Source: a virus. From it: a DNA stretch of 57,650 bases. Position numbers and translations under genes: made by a program. The DNA is taken from the IMG/VR virus record IMGVR_UViG_3300023301_000010, positions 1-57,650 of that record; one strand, 5' to 3'. A model generated the notes under the pieces. That model saw only the letters and a program-made list of their open reading frames with translations, did no database searches and was not told where the DNA came from. Below, one piece after another: positions 29,350 to 37,896 of this stretch; within the stretch, counting starts at the first letter, position 1; every line of letters starts with the position of its first letter.

Positions 29350-30213
29350 TCAGAGCGTTGGTTTGAACAGGCTTCGCGGTCTGCCTTGATCTAGCAGTAC
29401 TCGCATGTACTTATCCCACTCGCAGAGTGAATGTTCAATAGAGCGCATGTCGAACTCGGCTTGTGGCACATGGTTTCCCAAGTACTCTGCGCTACGCTGC
29501 AAAAGCTCGTACATTTCAGCATTCCAATCGCGAGCCTTGATACTGTTCAGGTCGCGACCGTGAATGCGATTTAGTCCGCGCTTGGCACCGGGTCCGGCAT
29601 TGGCCCATTTCATGCGGTCTTTGGCGAGCGCCAGAACCGGAGTGTGGTTAAGGTCGGTGATCACCTCATACGCCATGAAACCACCACCACCCCACCCTCT
29701 GAACTGTCCAAGGACACCGTGCATCGCTTGGAGCGAGTTGGTCTCCCTAGCCATATCGGCAAGGTACTTTCGGTTTTCCCACAGAGGGTTCAGAAAAAGG
29801 TCGACCACCACCTGTTCCTTCGGGTCTTTGAGCCCTTGGTTGGTGATGATGTAAGCCCCCGTGAAGACCTTTTTACCACTGTTGAGCCGATTGCGGGCGA
29901 GCGCCTTGGCATAGTTGGGATTCCACTTCTTGGTCCACCCATGCTGTTCGGCAAACTCCATCGTACCGAACATCCGAAACAGGCAGCAGTTGAAGATGAT
30001 CTCTTCAGCTGGGCTGTCATGGTTCGGGTTGGTCCAGTGCTTCCGCATCCAAAGGGTAGTGCGGTCATATTCACGAAACACGTTCGTGAACTTATATGTT
30101 TGAAGGATTTTGTCCTCGGTCCAAGGCGCGGCGTCACCCGCTCTACGCTTGGCGTAGATCAGATGACGCTCGTTGATCCAATAGAAAAACTTTTCGAGGT
30201 TTTCCTGAATCAT
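29350..30213 (-). CDS. Alpha-glutamyl/putrescinyl-thymine pyrophosphorylase-like protein (HMUDK helical-domain superfamily)
   Basis: A 287-residue protein. Signature: FFYWINERHLIYAKRRAG, PWTEDKILQTYKFTNVFRE and YDRTTLW in the first 80 residues, then GQFRGWGGGGFMAYEVITDL and GPGAKRGLNRIHGRDL. This is the helical domain shared by 5-hmdU DNA kinases and aGPT-Pplases, enzymes of thymine hypermodification. No P-loop kinase domain is fused, so the transferase/pyrophosphorylase type is more likely. Start ATG 30213 lies just after the upstream stop. The family roles are known from modified phages; this phage's product is unknown. Confidence 0.75.
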   Translation of the reverse strand: MIQENLEKFFYWINERHLIYAKRRAGDAAPWTEDKILQTYKFTNVFREYDRTTLWMRKHWTNPNHDSPAEEIIFNCCLFRMFGTMEFAEQHGWTKKWNPNYAKALARNRLNSGKKVFTGAYIITNQGLKDPKEQVVVDLFLNPLWENRKYLADMARETNSLQAMHGVLGQFRGWGGGGFMAYEVITDLNHTPVLALAKDRMKWANAGPGAKRGLNRIHGRDLNSIKARDWNAEMYELLQRSAEYLGNHVPQAEFDMRSIEHSLCEWDKYMRVLLDQGRPRSLFKPTL

Positions 30214-30221
30214 GGCCGTGC

Positions 30222-30845
30222 TCAATACTTGGCGATCAGTCCGATGTAGCCGCTTTTCGTGGCCCACCGAACGAAGTCGCGCGCAACCTTTTCTTGGTTG
30301 TCCGCATCCTGCAACCGACGCACGGCTTCTTCTACCGTTGCGGAAGCCTGAATCAGCATCATGTTCTTGTAACGGAGAGAGGCCTCACGACCTTCGAAGT
30401 TTTTAAGAACCTTGATGGCTTCATCCCCGTGAATACGGAGGTTGTTGGGGTTAGGCAAAGGAGACTCCACTTTGGCTTTGGGTTGCGCCTTGGGCCGTGT
30501 AGCAGCCCTAACAGGCGAAGGGTCCACAGGGGCTTCCTGCGGGGTCGGTACGGTAGCGGTTGCCCGCTTCAGCACCATGCTATGCAAGGCTTCCGCCGCG
30601 ACGCTCGGTGAAGGAAATCCGTTGGTTCCGTAAGGGAACGAACGCTTGCCCCCGTTGAGAGCAAGCCAGACGGCATCGAGCTCGTCTTTGCGGAAGAAAT
30701 CTACAAGCTGTTTTATTTCAGAGTACACCACCGCCGTCTCACTTACGACCTTAGCGGTATGTGCATCTTTCAAACTCTTGAACTTGTAGACGTTGTAGGG
30801 CTTGCCGTCACTGGCGGGTTGCCCCTCGGCGATAACGTAGTACAT
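30222..30845 (-). CDS. Unknown protein with Pro/Ala-rich linker, in the modification cluster
   Basis: A 207-residue protein. N-terminal ~100 residues are a mixed domain (MYYVIAEGQPASDGKPYNVY...), then a Pro/Lys/Ala-rich linker and a helical C-terminal domain (LKNFEGREASLRYKNMMLIQ, DADNQEKVARDFVRWATKSG) resembling a winged-helix or HTH. TAGAAAGGGACAGC precedes the ATG at 30845. It lies between the methyltransferase and aGPT-Pplase-like genes, so it could belong to the pathway. No match recognised. Confidence 0.6.
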   Translation of the reverse strand: MYYVIAEGQPASDGKPYNVYKFKSLKDAHTAKVVSETAVVYSEIKQLVDFFRKDELDAVWLALNGGKRSFPYGTNGFPSPSVAAEALHSMVLKRATATVPTPQEAPVDPSPVRAATRPKAQPKAKVESPLPNPNNLRIHGDEAIKVLKNFEGREASLRYKNMMLIQASATVEEAVRRLQDADNQEKVARDFVRWATKSGYIGLIAKY

Positions 30846-30907
30846 GCTGTCCCTTTCTACGACAGAGTGTGCAACTACCGTAAACGGTGCCGTTGCACTG
30901 ACAAGAG
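30846..30907 (-). promoter_or_regulatory. Leader with possible promoter before 30222-30845
   Basis: On the minus strand TTGTCAGTGCAACGGCACCG then TTTACGGTAGTTGCACACTC, and CGTAGAAAGGGACAGC before the ATG. TTGTCA and CAACGGCA recur in the leader at 32987-33055, implying a common promoter. The -10 is uncertain. Confidence 0.45.
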
Positions 30908-31573
30908 CTACCTTCTCCACCCTCCAAGCGTGTGCCACAGTTTCTCATTGCGCTTAGGAGGAACTACCGTTTCCCAATCGGCAAAGCCTTCGATGACTTT
31001 TTCTGCCAGTTGGAACCAAGGAATGTACTGACTAGCGGGAGTATTGTAGTGCAGCTCCATACTAAATTCACGTACAGAGTCCGGGAGTGTGAAGGTGCCG
31101 CCGTTCAACAGCAAGTCATACTCGGCCCCTTCGCAATCCATCTTGATCGCTTCGGGCAGTACACTCCCCAACACCTTGCTGAAGTTGGAAGCGCCGACAG
31201 TAACCTTTTCGCGGCCACGAATGGAGTACATGCTGTAGTTGCCGTGATTGGTGCCGTCGGTGAGGAAGAAGTCGATAGACTTTGCATCACTGGAAACCAG
31301 AGCCGAGTTATGCAGCTTGGCCCGAGCATCACTGCCTACGTTCTTGGTCAGCAGTTCGAAGTTTTCTTTGTCGGGCTCAAACGCCCAAACTTCCTTCGCG
31401 CCATTGGCCAGAGCCCAATGTGTGAACGCGCCGATGTTGGCACCGACATCGAGAACAACGCGGTCCTTAACGGCCATCCAACCGTAACTACGGTTGATTT
31501 CACGAATGATTGAATGGTCATAGGTGTCTGGACGAATGAACATCCCGTTGGGATGTTGAATGAGATTGGTCAT
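30908..31573 (-). CDS. FkbM-family SAM-dependent methyltransferase
   Basis: A 221-residue enzyme. SAM motif I is VLDVGANIGAFTHWALANGA, motif II is VWAFEPDKENFELL, and IKMDCEGAEYDLL is the FkbM-typical acidic signature. FkbM enzymes usually O-methylate sugars or hydroxyls. With a glycosyltransferase and hydroxymethylase-type enzyme nearby, it may methylate a sugar on modified DNA; methylation of a host glycan is the alternative. The ATG at 31573 follows AAGG. A strong hairpin precedes it (31596-31626). Confidence 0.85.
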   Translation of the reverse strand: MTNLIQHPNGMFIRPDTYDHSIIREINRSYGWMAVKDRVVLDVGANIGAFTHWALANGAKEVWAFEPDKENFELLTKNVGSDARAKLHNSALVSSDAKSIDFFLTDGTNHGNYSMYSIRGREKVTVGASNFSKVLGSVLPEAIKMDCEGAEYDLLLNGGTFTLPDSVREFSMELHYNTPASQYIPWFQLAEKVIEGFADWETVVPPKRNEKLWHTLGGWRR

Positions 31574-31595
31574 GTCTGCGCCTTCTTTCTTAGGG

Positions 31596-31626
31596 GGCGG
31601 GGACCATTTTGCACATGGTCCCCGCC
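31596..31626 (-). other. 12-bp perfect hairpin in the FkbM leader
   Basis: GGCGGGGACCAT and ATGGTCCCCGCC pair with a 7-base loop. There is no U-tract on either strand, so it is not a classic terminator. It lies between the DUF932-like stop (31641) and the methyltransferase ATG, where it could stabilise or process the transcript, or act as an attenuator with help from other factors. Confidence 0.75.
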
Positions 31627-31640
31627 GCGACAAGACTTGA

Positions 31641-32681
31641 TTACGCTACGTTGGCGTATTCCATCGCCTTAGTCAACGCCTTGCGCTTGATGTTGGCTCC
31701 TGAGCCGAACCACGCGCTGTAGAGGGAATTGCCTTCCTGTGAGGAGCGGCGGGGGTGGTCAACGGCGTAGGTCACGGCGTTGAAGGCACCCCACCACGTA
31801 CCACGGGCCGACTTCATGTCGCTGCCGGGAGACATCTCAAAAGCCTCGGCAACGGTCAAGGCGTTGCGCTTGAACTCATCACGCAACGGCGGGAGGTCAT
31901 TGGCCGCTTTGCCCTGCGCCTTCGCCCTTTCGATAAGGGTCGTAGGCTGAAGCAACTCGGCAATGAAGTTATCGACATCGAACGTTTTGGCGCTCTTAGA
32001 CGAAAGGTACTCCGACTGCTGCTTGAAGGTTTCCATGCAGTTATGACTCAATCCGAGCGCTTCTTCTGCCGCACGCATAACTTCATCGTTGAACATTTGC
32101 AGGTGAAGAACGCGGAAGCGGTTTTGCGATGCAGCATCGCCCAAAGCAAGGGTCAGCGTGTTATTGCAAACCACTCGGATCGGCGTGAACATGATGGTCA
32201 TCGCCTTGCCGACTTGGTGGCTGTTGTTGAGCAGCAAGTAGCCCTCAACTTCGTCGCCCCCCGCAAGCTTGAAGCCTTCTTTCAGCTTGGCGAGGCCCCA
32301 CACTTCTTTACCGAGCTTGAGGCTTCCGGCGGTTTCCATGTTCATGTGGCCCGCTTCGGTAAACTTCTTGAAGAAGCCCATCACCTCACGGTTTTGAAAC
32401 GGGTTGTACCCCGTACCGCAATGCGAAAGAACGCTGTTGTCGCTGTCCCGCACCACGAAGAAGCTGTCTTCTATGAGCATCATATCTCCGCTCGCCTTCG
32501 GGTTGTACTGGTTGTCGACAGAAGGCAGCGTAGACACGTAAGCGGACCGCTTGCTTACCGTCCAGTCCAGTTCGGCCGCAACCAACATTTCCTCAGGGGT
32601 CATGTTGCTGTCAACGTGCTTGCCGAGGCCGTGCCACGGAACTGCATTGGCATAGGCCATAGTTTCAACGAGATGTGCCAT
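31641..32681 (-). CDS. DUF932 (phage/plasmid-like TIGR03299) protein
   Basis: A 346-residue protein. The family start is visible (MAHLVETMAYANAVPWHGLG) with the following WTVSKRSAY, FVVRDSDNSVLSHCGTGYNPFQNRE and RVVCNNTLTLAL signatures, and the C-terminal SARGTWWGAFNAVTYAVDH. It is one of the commonest phage/plasmid families, function unproven but linked to DNA metabolism. Length is normal for the family. It is downstream of a small acidic gene with a 14-base gap. Confidence 0.88.
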   Translation of the reverse strand: MAHLVETMAYANAVPWHGLGKHVDSNMTPEEMLVAAELDWTVSKRSAYVSTLPSVDNQYNPKASGDMMLIEDSFFVVRDSDNSVLSHCGTGYNPFQNREVMGFFKKFTEAGHMNMETAGSLKLGKEVWGLAKLKEGFKLAGGDEVEGYLLLNNSHQVGKAMTIMFTPIRVVCNNTLTLALGDAASQNRFRVLHLQMFNDEVMRAAEEALGLSHNCMETFKQQSEYLSSKSAKTFDVDNFIAELLQPTTLIERAKAQGKAANDLPPLRDEFKRNALTVAEAFEMSPGSDMKSARGTWWGAFNAVTYAVDHPRRSSQEGNSLYSAWFGSGANIKRKALTKAMEYANVA

Positions 32682-32695
32682 GATACTTTCTCCTA

Positions 32696-32986
32696 TCAGT
32701 TGGCTTTGCCGAGGTTAACCTCGGCGGTCATGGTAGGCAGCGCGTCAAACACTGCCTGTTCGAAGTCGATACACACTTGTTCACAGTTGGCGCTAAGAAT
32801 AACCAAAGCTCTCACCATGCCGCGAACTGCACATGTTTCTACGATCGGGTACTTTGTTTCCGGCCGCAGGAATAATTCAAGGTCTTTGTGGCTTACATGG
32901 CCACCGTGACCATGTTCTGACGCGTGTTCGTTGGCGTTCAAAAACGCTTCCTTTGTAAGATAAGGAAACGTTACCACTTTGAGCAT
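32696..32986 (-). CDS. Small protein, unknown
   Basis: A 96-residue protein with a histidine-rich stretch (ANEHASEHGHGGHVSHKD) and a C-terminal beta-like part. The ATG at 32986 is preceded by AAGGAGGG. The histidines could bind metal. It follows the promoter region at 32987-33055 and precedes DUF932. No family recognised. Confidence 0.6.
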   Translation of the reverse strand: MLKVVTFPYLTKEAFLNANEHASEHGHGGHVSHKDLELFLRPETKYPIVETCAVRGMVRALVILSANCEQVCIDFEQAVFDALPTMTAEVNLGKAN

Positions 32987-33055
32987 ACCCACACCCTCCT
33001 TGTACTTACCCCCCTACTACACCCCGCGCCGTTGCCGTTGACAAAAGCTATTTTA
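32987..33055 (-). promoter_or_regulatory. Likely promoter for 32986-31641
   Basis: On the minus strand TTGTCA, 17 bases (ACGGCAACGGCGCGGGG) and TGTAGT form a sigma-70-like pair, followed by AAGGAGGG before the ATG. The same TTGTCA...CAACGGCA block occurs at 30.9 kb. The gap between helicase stop and this gene is small, so the site is economical. Confidence 0.5.
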
Positions 33056-34582
33056 TCAATGCGGTACGCTAAAGCCTCTGGTACGCATGGGATGTATCAG
33101 GTGAAGATTGGTTTTGGCTCTTGTCAACCCAACGTAGAACACCCGCACCTCGTCATCGTCTGCGGTCATGGTCTTGCGCCACATCGACGTTTGCAGGTTA
33201 GAGTCGGTGGTGAGCATTACGTTTTCAGCCTCGCGACCCTTTGCAGCATGGATAGTGCTGATGGTAATGCGCGGGCTTGCGTCTAACCGCTGTCCTTTTG
33301 CAAAGCACGCCTTGAGGTAACGGCGGTCTTTTTCGGGGATACGACCCAGTCCTTCTTCCCACGATAGAGTATGCAGTAGGCCGTGGTGCATCATTAGGTC
33401 TTCAATGCCGAAGAACTGCTCTTCCTTCACATTGTTCATAGCCTTGTACCCGTAGGCGACTTGGGTATTCAACAGCATGAACTTGTAGATTGTTCTAACG
33501 TCTGCTGCCCTCAACCGTTCCCCACTACGGAGAGCTTCCCACAACCGAACCGCTTGCAAGACTTCCCCGTCGATAGACCTGCTCCCGTTGAAGTTATAGA
33601 GCATACCCCGTTGTCGAACTTCTTCTTCCAACTGTTGAGCACCCTTGCGGGTACGCGACATGAGCAACCACTCGCCATTGTCCAATGAAACTTCTTCACT
33701 GTGACGGTGCCAGAAGATGCCGCCTTCGCCCTCCCGTGGAAGAAAGATCTTGTCGCGCCGCTTTGGTATCCGCGAGACGACCTTTTGGCTGACTTTGTGG
33801 TGGTTGATGGGTATGCGGTAACTTTGCCCAAGGACTTCGACGTTGCCTTCAAGTCCGATAAAGTGCTCAACGTCGGCACCCGCCCAACGGTAGATAGCTT
33901 GGTCATCGTCGCCCGCGATGTAGACCGTTTTGGCACGGGCCGCTATCTGCTCGACCATCATCCATTGCAGAGCACTAAGGTCTTGGGCTTCGTCGATGAA
34001 CACTACCTCGAGCTTCGGGGCAAGGTTGCGCTTGACGAACTGTTCCAATAGATCAGTGTAGTCGTACAGACCCACCGTGTCTTTGAAGTGTCTTATCCCA
34101 CGGTTGACATAGTCAACTCTTGCCCAGTCTGTTTTCAGCGGAACGGTCGAATAATTGTAGACCTCCCGCAGTGGCTTGCATGTTATCCGGCTCATCGTGA
34201 TGAGCTCCAGGAACTTGTCGCCGTAACCGAAGTCTAAGAACGGTCCTTGGTCCTGTTCCGAAGAAGGAACAAACCCTCCAATCTTCAACCACTTGGCGAC
34301 CTCCGCGTAGTGGTCTTGCGTCATCATCTGTTGCCGCGTGATACCGATTTGACCGTAGGCGAGGCTATGCAGTGTTTTGAAGTATGGAAGGTCTTTGTCT
34401 GTCAACCTGAACCGGGCCATCGCCCGGCTCATCGCTTCGTTTGCTGCCGCCCGTGTGAAGGCGAAATAGCCGATGCGATCTGGAGGCGCACCTTTCTCCA
34501 AATGCTCCTCCACAAGCGACAACAGTTTTGTTGTCTTGCCTGTGCCGGGAGGACCGAGAATGATGTTGAACTCAGATGACAT
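33056..34582 (-). CDS. SF1 (UvrD/Rep-type) DNA helicase
   Basis: A 508-residue ATP-dependent helicase. Walker A GPPGTGKTTK (residues ~10-19), motif Ia ending in FTRAAANEAM, motif II FIDEAQDLS, motif III AGDDDQAIYRWAGA, motif IV-like LGQSYRIP, motif V TISTIHAAKGREAENV and motif VI YVGLTRAKTNLHL are all present. It unwinds DNA at forks or helps recombination; phages use such helicases together with primase and polymerase. It overlaps the primase end by 11 bases. There is no nuclease domain. Confidence 0.9.
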   Translation of the reverse strand: MSSEFNIILGPPGTGKTTKLLSLVEEHLEKGAPPDRIGYFAFTRAAANEAMSRAMARFRLTDKDLPYFKTLHSLAYGQIGITRQQMMTQDHYAEVAKWLKIGGFVPSSEQDQGPFLDFGYGDKFLELITMSRITCKPLREVYNYSTVPLKTDWARVDYVNRGIRHFKDTVGLYDYTDLLEQFVKRNLAPKLEVVFIDEAQDLSALQWMMVEQIAARAKTVYIAGDDDQAIYRWAGADVEHFIGLEGNVEVLGQSYRIPINHHKVSQKVVSRIPKRRDKIFLPREGEGGIFWHRHSEEVSLDNGEWLLMSRTRKGAQQLEEEVRQRGMLYNFNGSRSIDGEVLQAVRLWEALRSGERLRAADVRTIYKFMLLNTQVAYGYKAMNNVKEEQFFGIEDLMMHHGLLHTLSWEEGLGRIPEKDRRYLKACFAKGQRLDASPRITISTIHAAKGREAENVMLTTDSNLQTSMWRKTMTADDDEVRVFYVGLTRAKTNLHLIHPMRTRGFSVPH

Positions 34583-36101
34583 TTGAGTTTTGTTTCAACT
34601 CGGGAAGATCGATCTGCTCGCCATCTGCACCCTCTACATGGAAGAACTCTTCAGGTAGTGACCACACATGGATACCCTTGCTCTTAATCCGCCAGTACAT
34701 CTTGTCGGCACCCGCATCGGTCAAACGAAGAGTGATCTTGTTGGAAGAGTACGAGTTGAATTTGTTCACTTCCAGATGCTTTTTCACATCCTTGATTTGG
34801 AACCAAACTCGACCCTCTGTCCAAACGGCGATGCCCTGCAAAATGTCATCACGAGTTTCACCCCGCGCACGGTCACAACAGAAAGCAGTGAGCAGTTCTT
34901 CAAACTCACCCCGCAACGTGGCATCGGGCGGAACTTCAACAACGGTTACGTTGTCCAACAAAGTCTGCATACGCGTCTGCCATGCACGGGCGTTCACCGT
35001 AATGGGGTAGCGATTAATCTGCCCAACGCATTCTTTCTGGAACTGCACTTGGCTGACCAGTGCCTCGGTGCTGAGCTCTACCCGCTTGCCGTCAACGTTG
35101 AGGATCCAAATAGGCGGATCACCGTTGATCTTGATCAGAGACGAAAGGTCATTGTTTGACTGCCCCGGCCCTACCCCGAACTTACGGGTCAGGCACAAAG
35201 CCTTGTTGCAGAAGCTTGCGATGGGTTGGTCATCACACTTGTAGAAGTAGTCCTTCTTCTGCAACTGTTTGATGATAGTCGACACTTCGCCGTGGCCCAA
35301 GGGCGGCTTCATGTAGTCCATATTGTATTTGACGATCAGCTGTTCCCAGTTGTCCGAATCGCTCTGCCGCGCGTACACCCCTAGGTCGAACAAAGCGTTG
35401 TTTCTGCCGCCTTCGCCAAAGCCCTGAGCGCAAAGGTGCTGAAGGCAGGGTGGTCCTTCGGGCAGCAGCTCTTGCGCCTTCGCGGGGCTCAGCTTTACCT
35501 TGAAGAAGGTATCGGGGGCTATTACCCGGCCTTCTGCAAAAGGTATGAACTCGTCGAGGCTGAGGGAGTCACCTTCCAAGCCGAAACCGTAGCGGGTTGT
35601 CATATCCCCGCCGAAGTACGGCATGTTCAGAAAGTTGCCAGTATCGCCACGCTCAACCAACAGGTGAGTCTGTTTGGGGAAGATTTCGCTGCCCGCGTAG
35701 CCGATGGCTCCGGACACCCCCTGAAGCTTTTCCTGCAAATCTTCTGCAGAAACTTCTTCCGTAAAGAAGAAGTACACATGCGCTCCGCCCGACTTGGAGC
35801 GGCACACCACCGCGTTCAAACCCATCTTTTCCAGTTTGGCGATGAGCTTCTTGTGGTTGACATCGTACTTGTCGATATCAATGGCACCCCAATGACAATG
35901 GTCATTGTCTTTGATTGGAATGATGCCAAGGCCGACCTCACCTTCTAGGTGGTCTAGCCAATGCTGCAATCCAGTCTCCTCGCGGAGAACCTTTGCGTTA
36001 CCTTTCTGTTTTCCTTCACCTTTATCGGTCGAAGGTTGAAAGGTACCGTGCGCGCGGTCATTTCCCCTGAACAGGGACATCAGTCTTTCTGCTTGATCCA
36101 T
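34572..36101 (-). CDS. Archaeo-eukaryotic-type primase (AEP/PrimPol-like)
   Basis: A 509-residue protein. AEP hallmarks are WGAIDIDKYD with Asp74 and Asp76, and CRSKSGGAHVYFFF with the S-x-x-H nucleotide motif at about 104-108. A PriCT-like segment RNNALFDLGVYARQSD follows at about residue 230, and the C-terminal half (RGEFEELLTAFCCDRARGET...) resembles a helicase-like or regulatory domain without a clear Walker A. AEPs make primers or small DNA pieces at the fork. AGGGATGGGG lies before the ATG at 36101. Confidence 0.82.
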   Translation of the reverse strand: MDQAERLMSLFRGNDRAHGTFQPSTDKGEGKQKGNAKVLREETGLQHWLDHLEGEVGLGIIPIKDNDHCHWGAIDIDKYDVNHKKLIAKLEKMGLNAVVCRSKSGGAHVYFFFTEEVSAEDLQEKLQGVSGAIGYAGSEIFPKQTHLLVERGDTGNFLNMPYFGGDMTTRYGFGLEGDSLSLDEFIPFAEGRVIAPDTFFKVKLSPAKAQELLPEGPPCLQHLCAQGFGEGGRNNALFDLGVYARQSDSDNWEQLIVKYNMDYMKPPLGHGEVSTIIKQLQKKDYFYKCDDQPIASFCNKALCLTRKFGVGPGQSNNDLSSLIKINGDPPIWILNVDGKRVELSTEALVSQVQFQKECVGQINRYPITVNARAWQTRMQTLLDNVTVVEVPPDATLRGEFEELLTAFCCDRARGETRDDILQGIAVWTEGRVWFQIKDVKKHLEVNKFNSYSSNKITLRLTDAGADKMYWRIKSKGIHVWSLPEEFFHVEGADGEQIDLPELKQNSNVI

Positions 36102-36126
36102 AACCCCATCCCTAAACGCATTAGAG

Positions 36127-36156
36127 GGACAGGTTGCCCTGTCCCCCCCTTTTTTA
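36127..36156 (+). terminator. Plus-strand-oriented hairpin-U tract between SSB-like and primase genes
   Basis: GGGACAGG-TTGC-CCTGTCCC, then CCCC and TTTTTT on the plus strand. Minus-strand transcripts would see the stem preceded by A/G-runs and no U-tract. This is the second such hairpin in reversed orientation (with 17099-17135). Confidence 0.65.
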
Positions 36157-36172
36157 TTTGTTTACCGACCCA

Positions 36173-36970
36173 TCAGAAAGGAACGTCGTCGTCAAGCACA
36201 GGACCACTGTGTTCCTGCTCTTCCTTCACCTTGACATCACCCGCCCGGACAGATTGGGCAAAGCCGTAGGCGAGCTCAAACATTTCAACGTCGTCAGAAA
36301 CAGACTCGTCGAGCGCACGCGCACGGCTGACTTCCCAACCGAACCACGAACCCTTGTCATTGCGCTCCTCTACCGTGCGAAGCGTATAAACACTGGACAT
36401 CATTGGCATGGTGTAGAGGCGACCGTTGGCATCACGCCCCGTAAGGGACTGCATCTGAGTGAGCCACTTACGGGCCTTTTTCAACTGCGTCGACGTCATC
36501 GTGATAAGGCAACGCTGCGGACCCAGATCGGGATGCATCAGCAATACAAAGAACTGCGCCGTATTGGTCAACAAGTTGCCGTTGGGCAAAATGTCGTTGC
36601 CACGGTCGTCCTTGGTCGTGCGCTTGATAATGGGGTCATCAGCGGAATAGCTGCCCACATACCCGCCGCCCTGATCCCGAGGACGCCATTCAACCATGCG
36701 ACGGCTGTAGTGGCACGGCACAACCAGAATACCCTTTTCACCGTCGTACGCTTCGTTGGCGACAGTGTTGAAGATCATTCCGGCTTCGGCACCCTGCACA
36801 TAGGCACCGTCACGCTTGTTGACCTGCGGGCTGAGCTGAGCCAAAATGCGGAGGAAAGGAACAGAAAGATCCTGTGCCGTAATTTCCTCAAACCCGCTTC
36901 CGGCAGCAGCGGCAAACCCACCACTGAGGGCAATGGCAGTTTCTTTCTTCACTGCAACTTGCTTAGACAT
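36173..36970 (-). CDS. Single-stranded DNA-binding protein-like
   Basis: A 265-residue protein. The end is VLDDDVPF, the acidic D-D-D-x-P-F tip typical of SSBs that recruit partners. The middle shows beta-strand patterns (GILVVPCHYSRRMVEWRPRD, TAQFFVLLMHPDLGPQRCLI) consistent with an OB-like fold, as in podovirus SSB-type proteins. The start at 36970 (MSKQVAVKKETAIALSGG) avoids a long, arginine-rich extension. It sits directly upstream of the primase with a similar-function neighbour at 36972. Confidence 0.72.
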   Translation of the reverse strand: MSKQVAVKKETAIALSGGFAAAAGSGFEEITAQDLSVPFLRILAQLSPQVNKRDGAYVQGAEAGMIFNTVANEAYDGEKGILVVPCHYSRRMVEWRPRDQGGGYVGSYSADDPIIKRTTKDDRGNDILPNGNLLTNTAQFFVLLMHPDLGPQRCLITMTSTQLKKARKWLTQMQSLTGRDANGRLYTMPMMSSVYTLRTVEERNDKGSWFGWEVSRARALDESVSDDVEMFELAYGFAQSVRAGDVKVKEEQEHSGPVLDDDVPF

Positions 36971-36971
36971 C

Positions 36972-37517
36972 TCACTTCCCCTTGATCTTGGCCTTGCGGC
37001 CCGTAAAGATACCGAATAGGTCCGACGGGATACCATTACCCGCTTCTACCTGTTCCTTGACAAACGCCTTCAAAGTCATGGGTTCGACCCATTCCTTCTG
37101 CGACGTAGCAAACCCCTTAGACTGGAGTTCTCCGGCCACGGACTTTGCAACGTTGTCCTCGTTGCGGCCGAAGCTTACACTGACCACGTTCTTGATCAGA
37201 TCGCCGTGGCTATTGGACCGTAGCCAGTTGAACGCTTCTTCAGTGCGGTCCTTGGGTATAGAAGCCCCGTAGAACGTCTGCACGCTGACGGTAGAACCAT
37301 CGTCCATGCGAAGTTCTTTCAAGCCGTACTCTTCAAGCGCGGAAGGCAGCATGTCTTCGGCAATAGACCGAAACTCTTCCTTCTTCTGCTTGAGCAGCTC
37401 TTCCAAGCCTTCAATATCCATTTCCAATGCCAACTGTCGGCGCACCAACCCGGCAACACTGGACAACCCGTCTTCGTCCAGACGACTCAGCTCGTTTGCA
37501 GCTTCTGCAAAGCGCAT
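36972..37517 (-). CDS. Conserved phage DNA-metabolism protein
   Basis: A 181-residue protein with a coiled-coil start (DIEGLEELLKQKKEEFRSIA) and a conserved-looking end (EWVEPMTLKAFVKEQVEAG, IPSDLFGIFTGRKAKIK). I recognise the end motif as common beside SSB genes in podoviruses, with no defined function. It ends one base before the SSB-like ATG. Probably acts with it on ssDNA (inference). Confidence 0.65.
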   Translation of the reverse strand: MRFAEAANELSRLDEDGLSSVAGLVRRQLALEMDIEGLEELLKQKKEEFRSIAEDMLPSALEEYGLKELRMDDGSTVSVQTFYGASIPKDRTEEAFNWLRSNSHGDLIKNVVSVSFGRNEDNVAKSVAGELQSKGFATSQKEWVEPMTLKAFVKEQVEAGNGIPSDLFGIFTGRKAKIKGK

Positions 37518-37521
37518 CTTT

Positions 37522-37845
37522 CTACTCCACCTCTGGCCTGTGAAACAGGTTCACGGCAATGGGTAGGTAACGGTTGTCTATCCGGTCCCACTTCAACACC
37601 TTGAATCTGCCGTTATTGCTCACCGCTGCAAGAGCACAAGCGATACCGATACAAACGGGGTCGCCCGCTAGTATAAGGTAGTCCTTGTCTGTGAACTTGC
37701 TGAGCTTCCGTTCCATGCGGCGAACGGTAGGCATTGCGGAGAGTGCTATCTGGTCCTTTGCAGGAACCAGAATATCCAGCTCGCCGAACACCACTGCGTC
37801 GGAAAGATCCCGACCACGCATTTCTTGAGTGATGTACACCGTCAC
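37522..37845 (-). CDS. Conserved early phage protein
   Basis: A 107-residue protein with VYITQEMRGRDLSDAVVFGE, LDILVPAKDQIALS, MERKLSKFTDKDYLILAGDP and CALAAVSNNGRFKVLKWDR. This is a very frequent phage pattern, often first in the early operon. The start is GTG at 37845 with GGAGAAA six bases upstream; an earlier ATG lacks a ribosome site. Function is unknown, although the DYLILAGDP strand resembles a nucleotide-binding fold. Confidence 0.72.
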   Translation of the reverse strand: MTVYITQEMRGRDLSDAVVFGELDILVPAKDQIALSAMPTVRRMERKLSKFTDKDYLILAGDPVCIGIACALAAVSNNGRFKVLKWDRIDNRYLPIAVNLFHRPEVE

Positions 37846-37896
37846 GGCTTTCTCCCCGTTAGTGAGCCATAGTACGCAGCCCAAGCTTTCGGGCAA

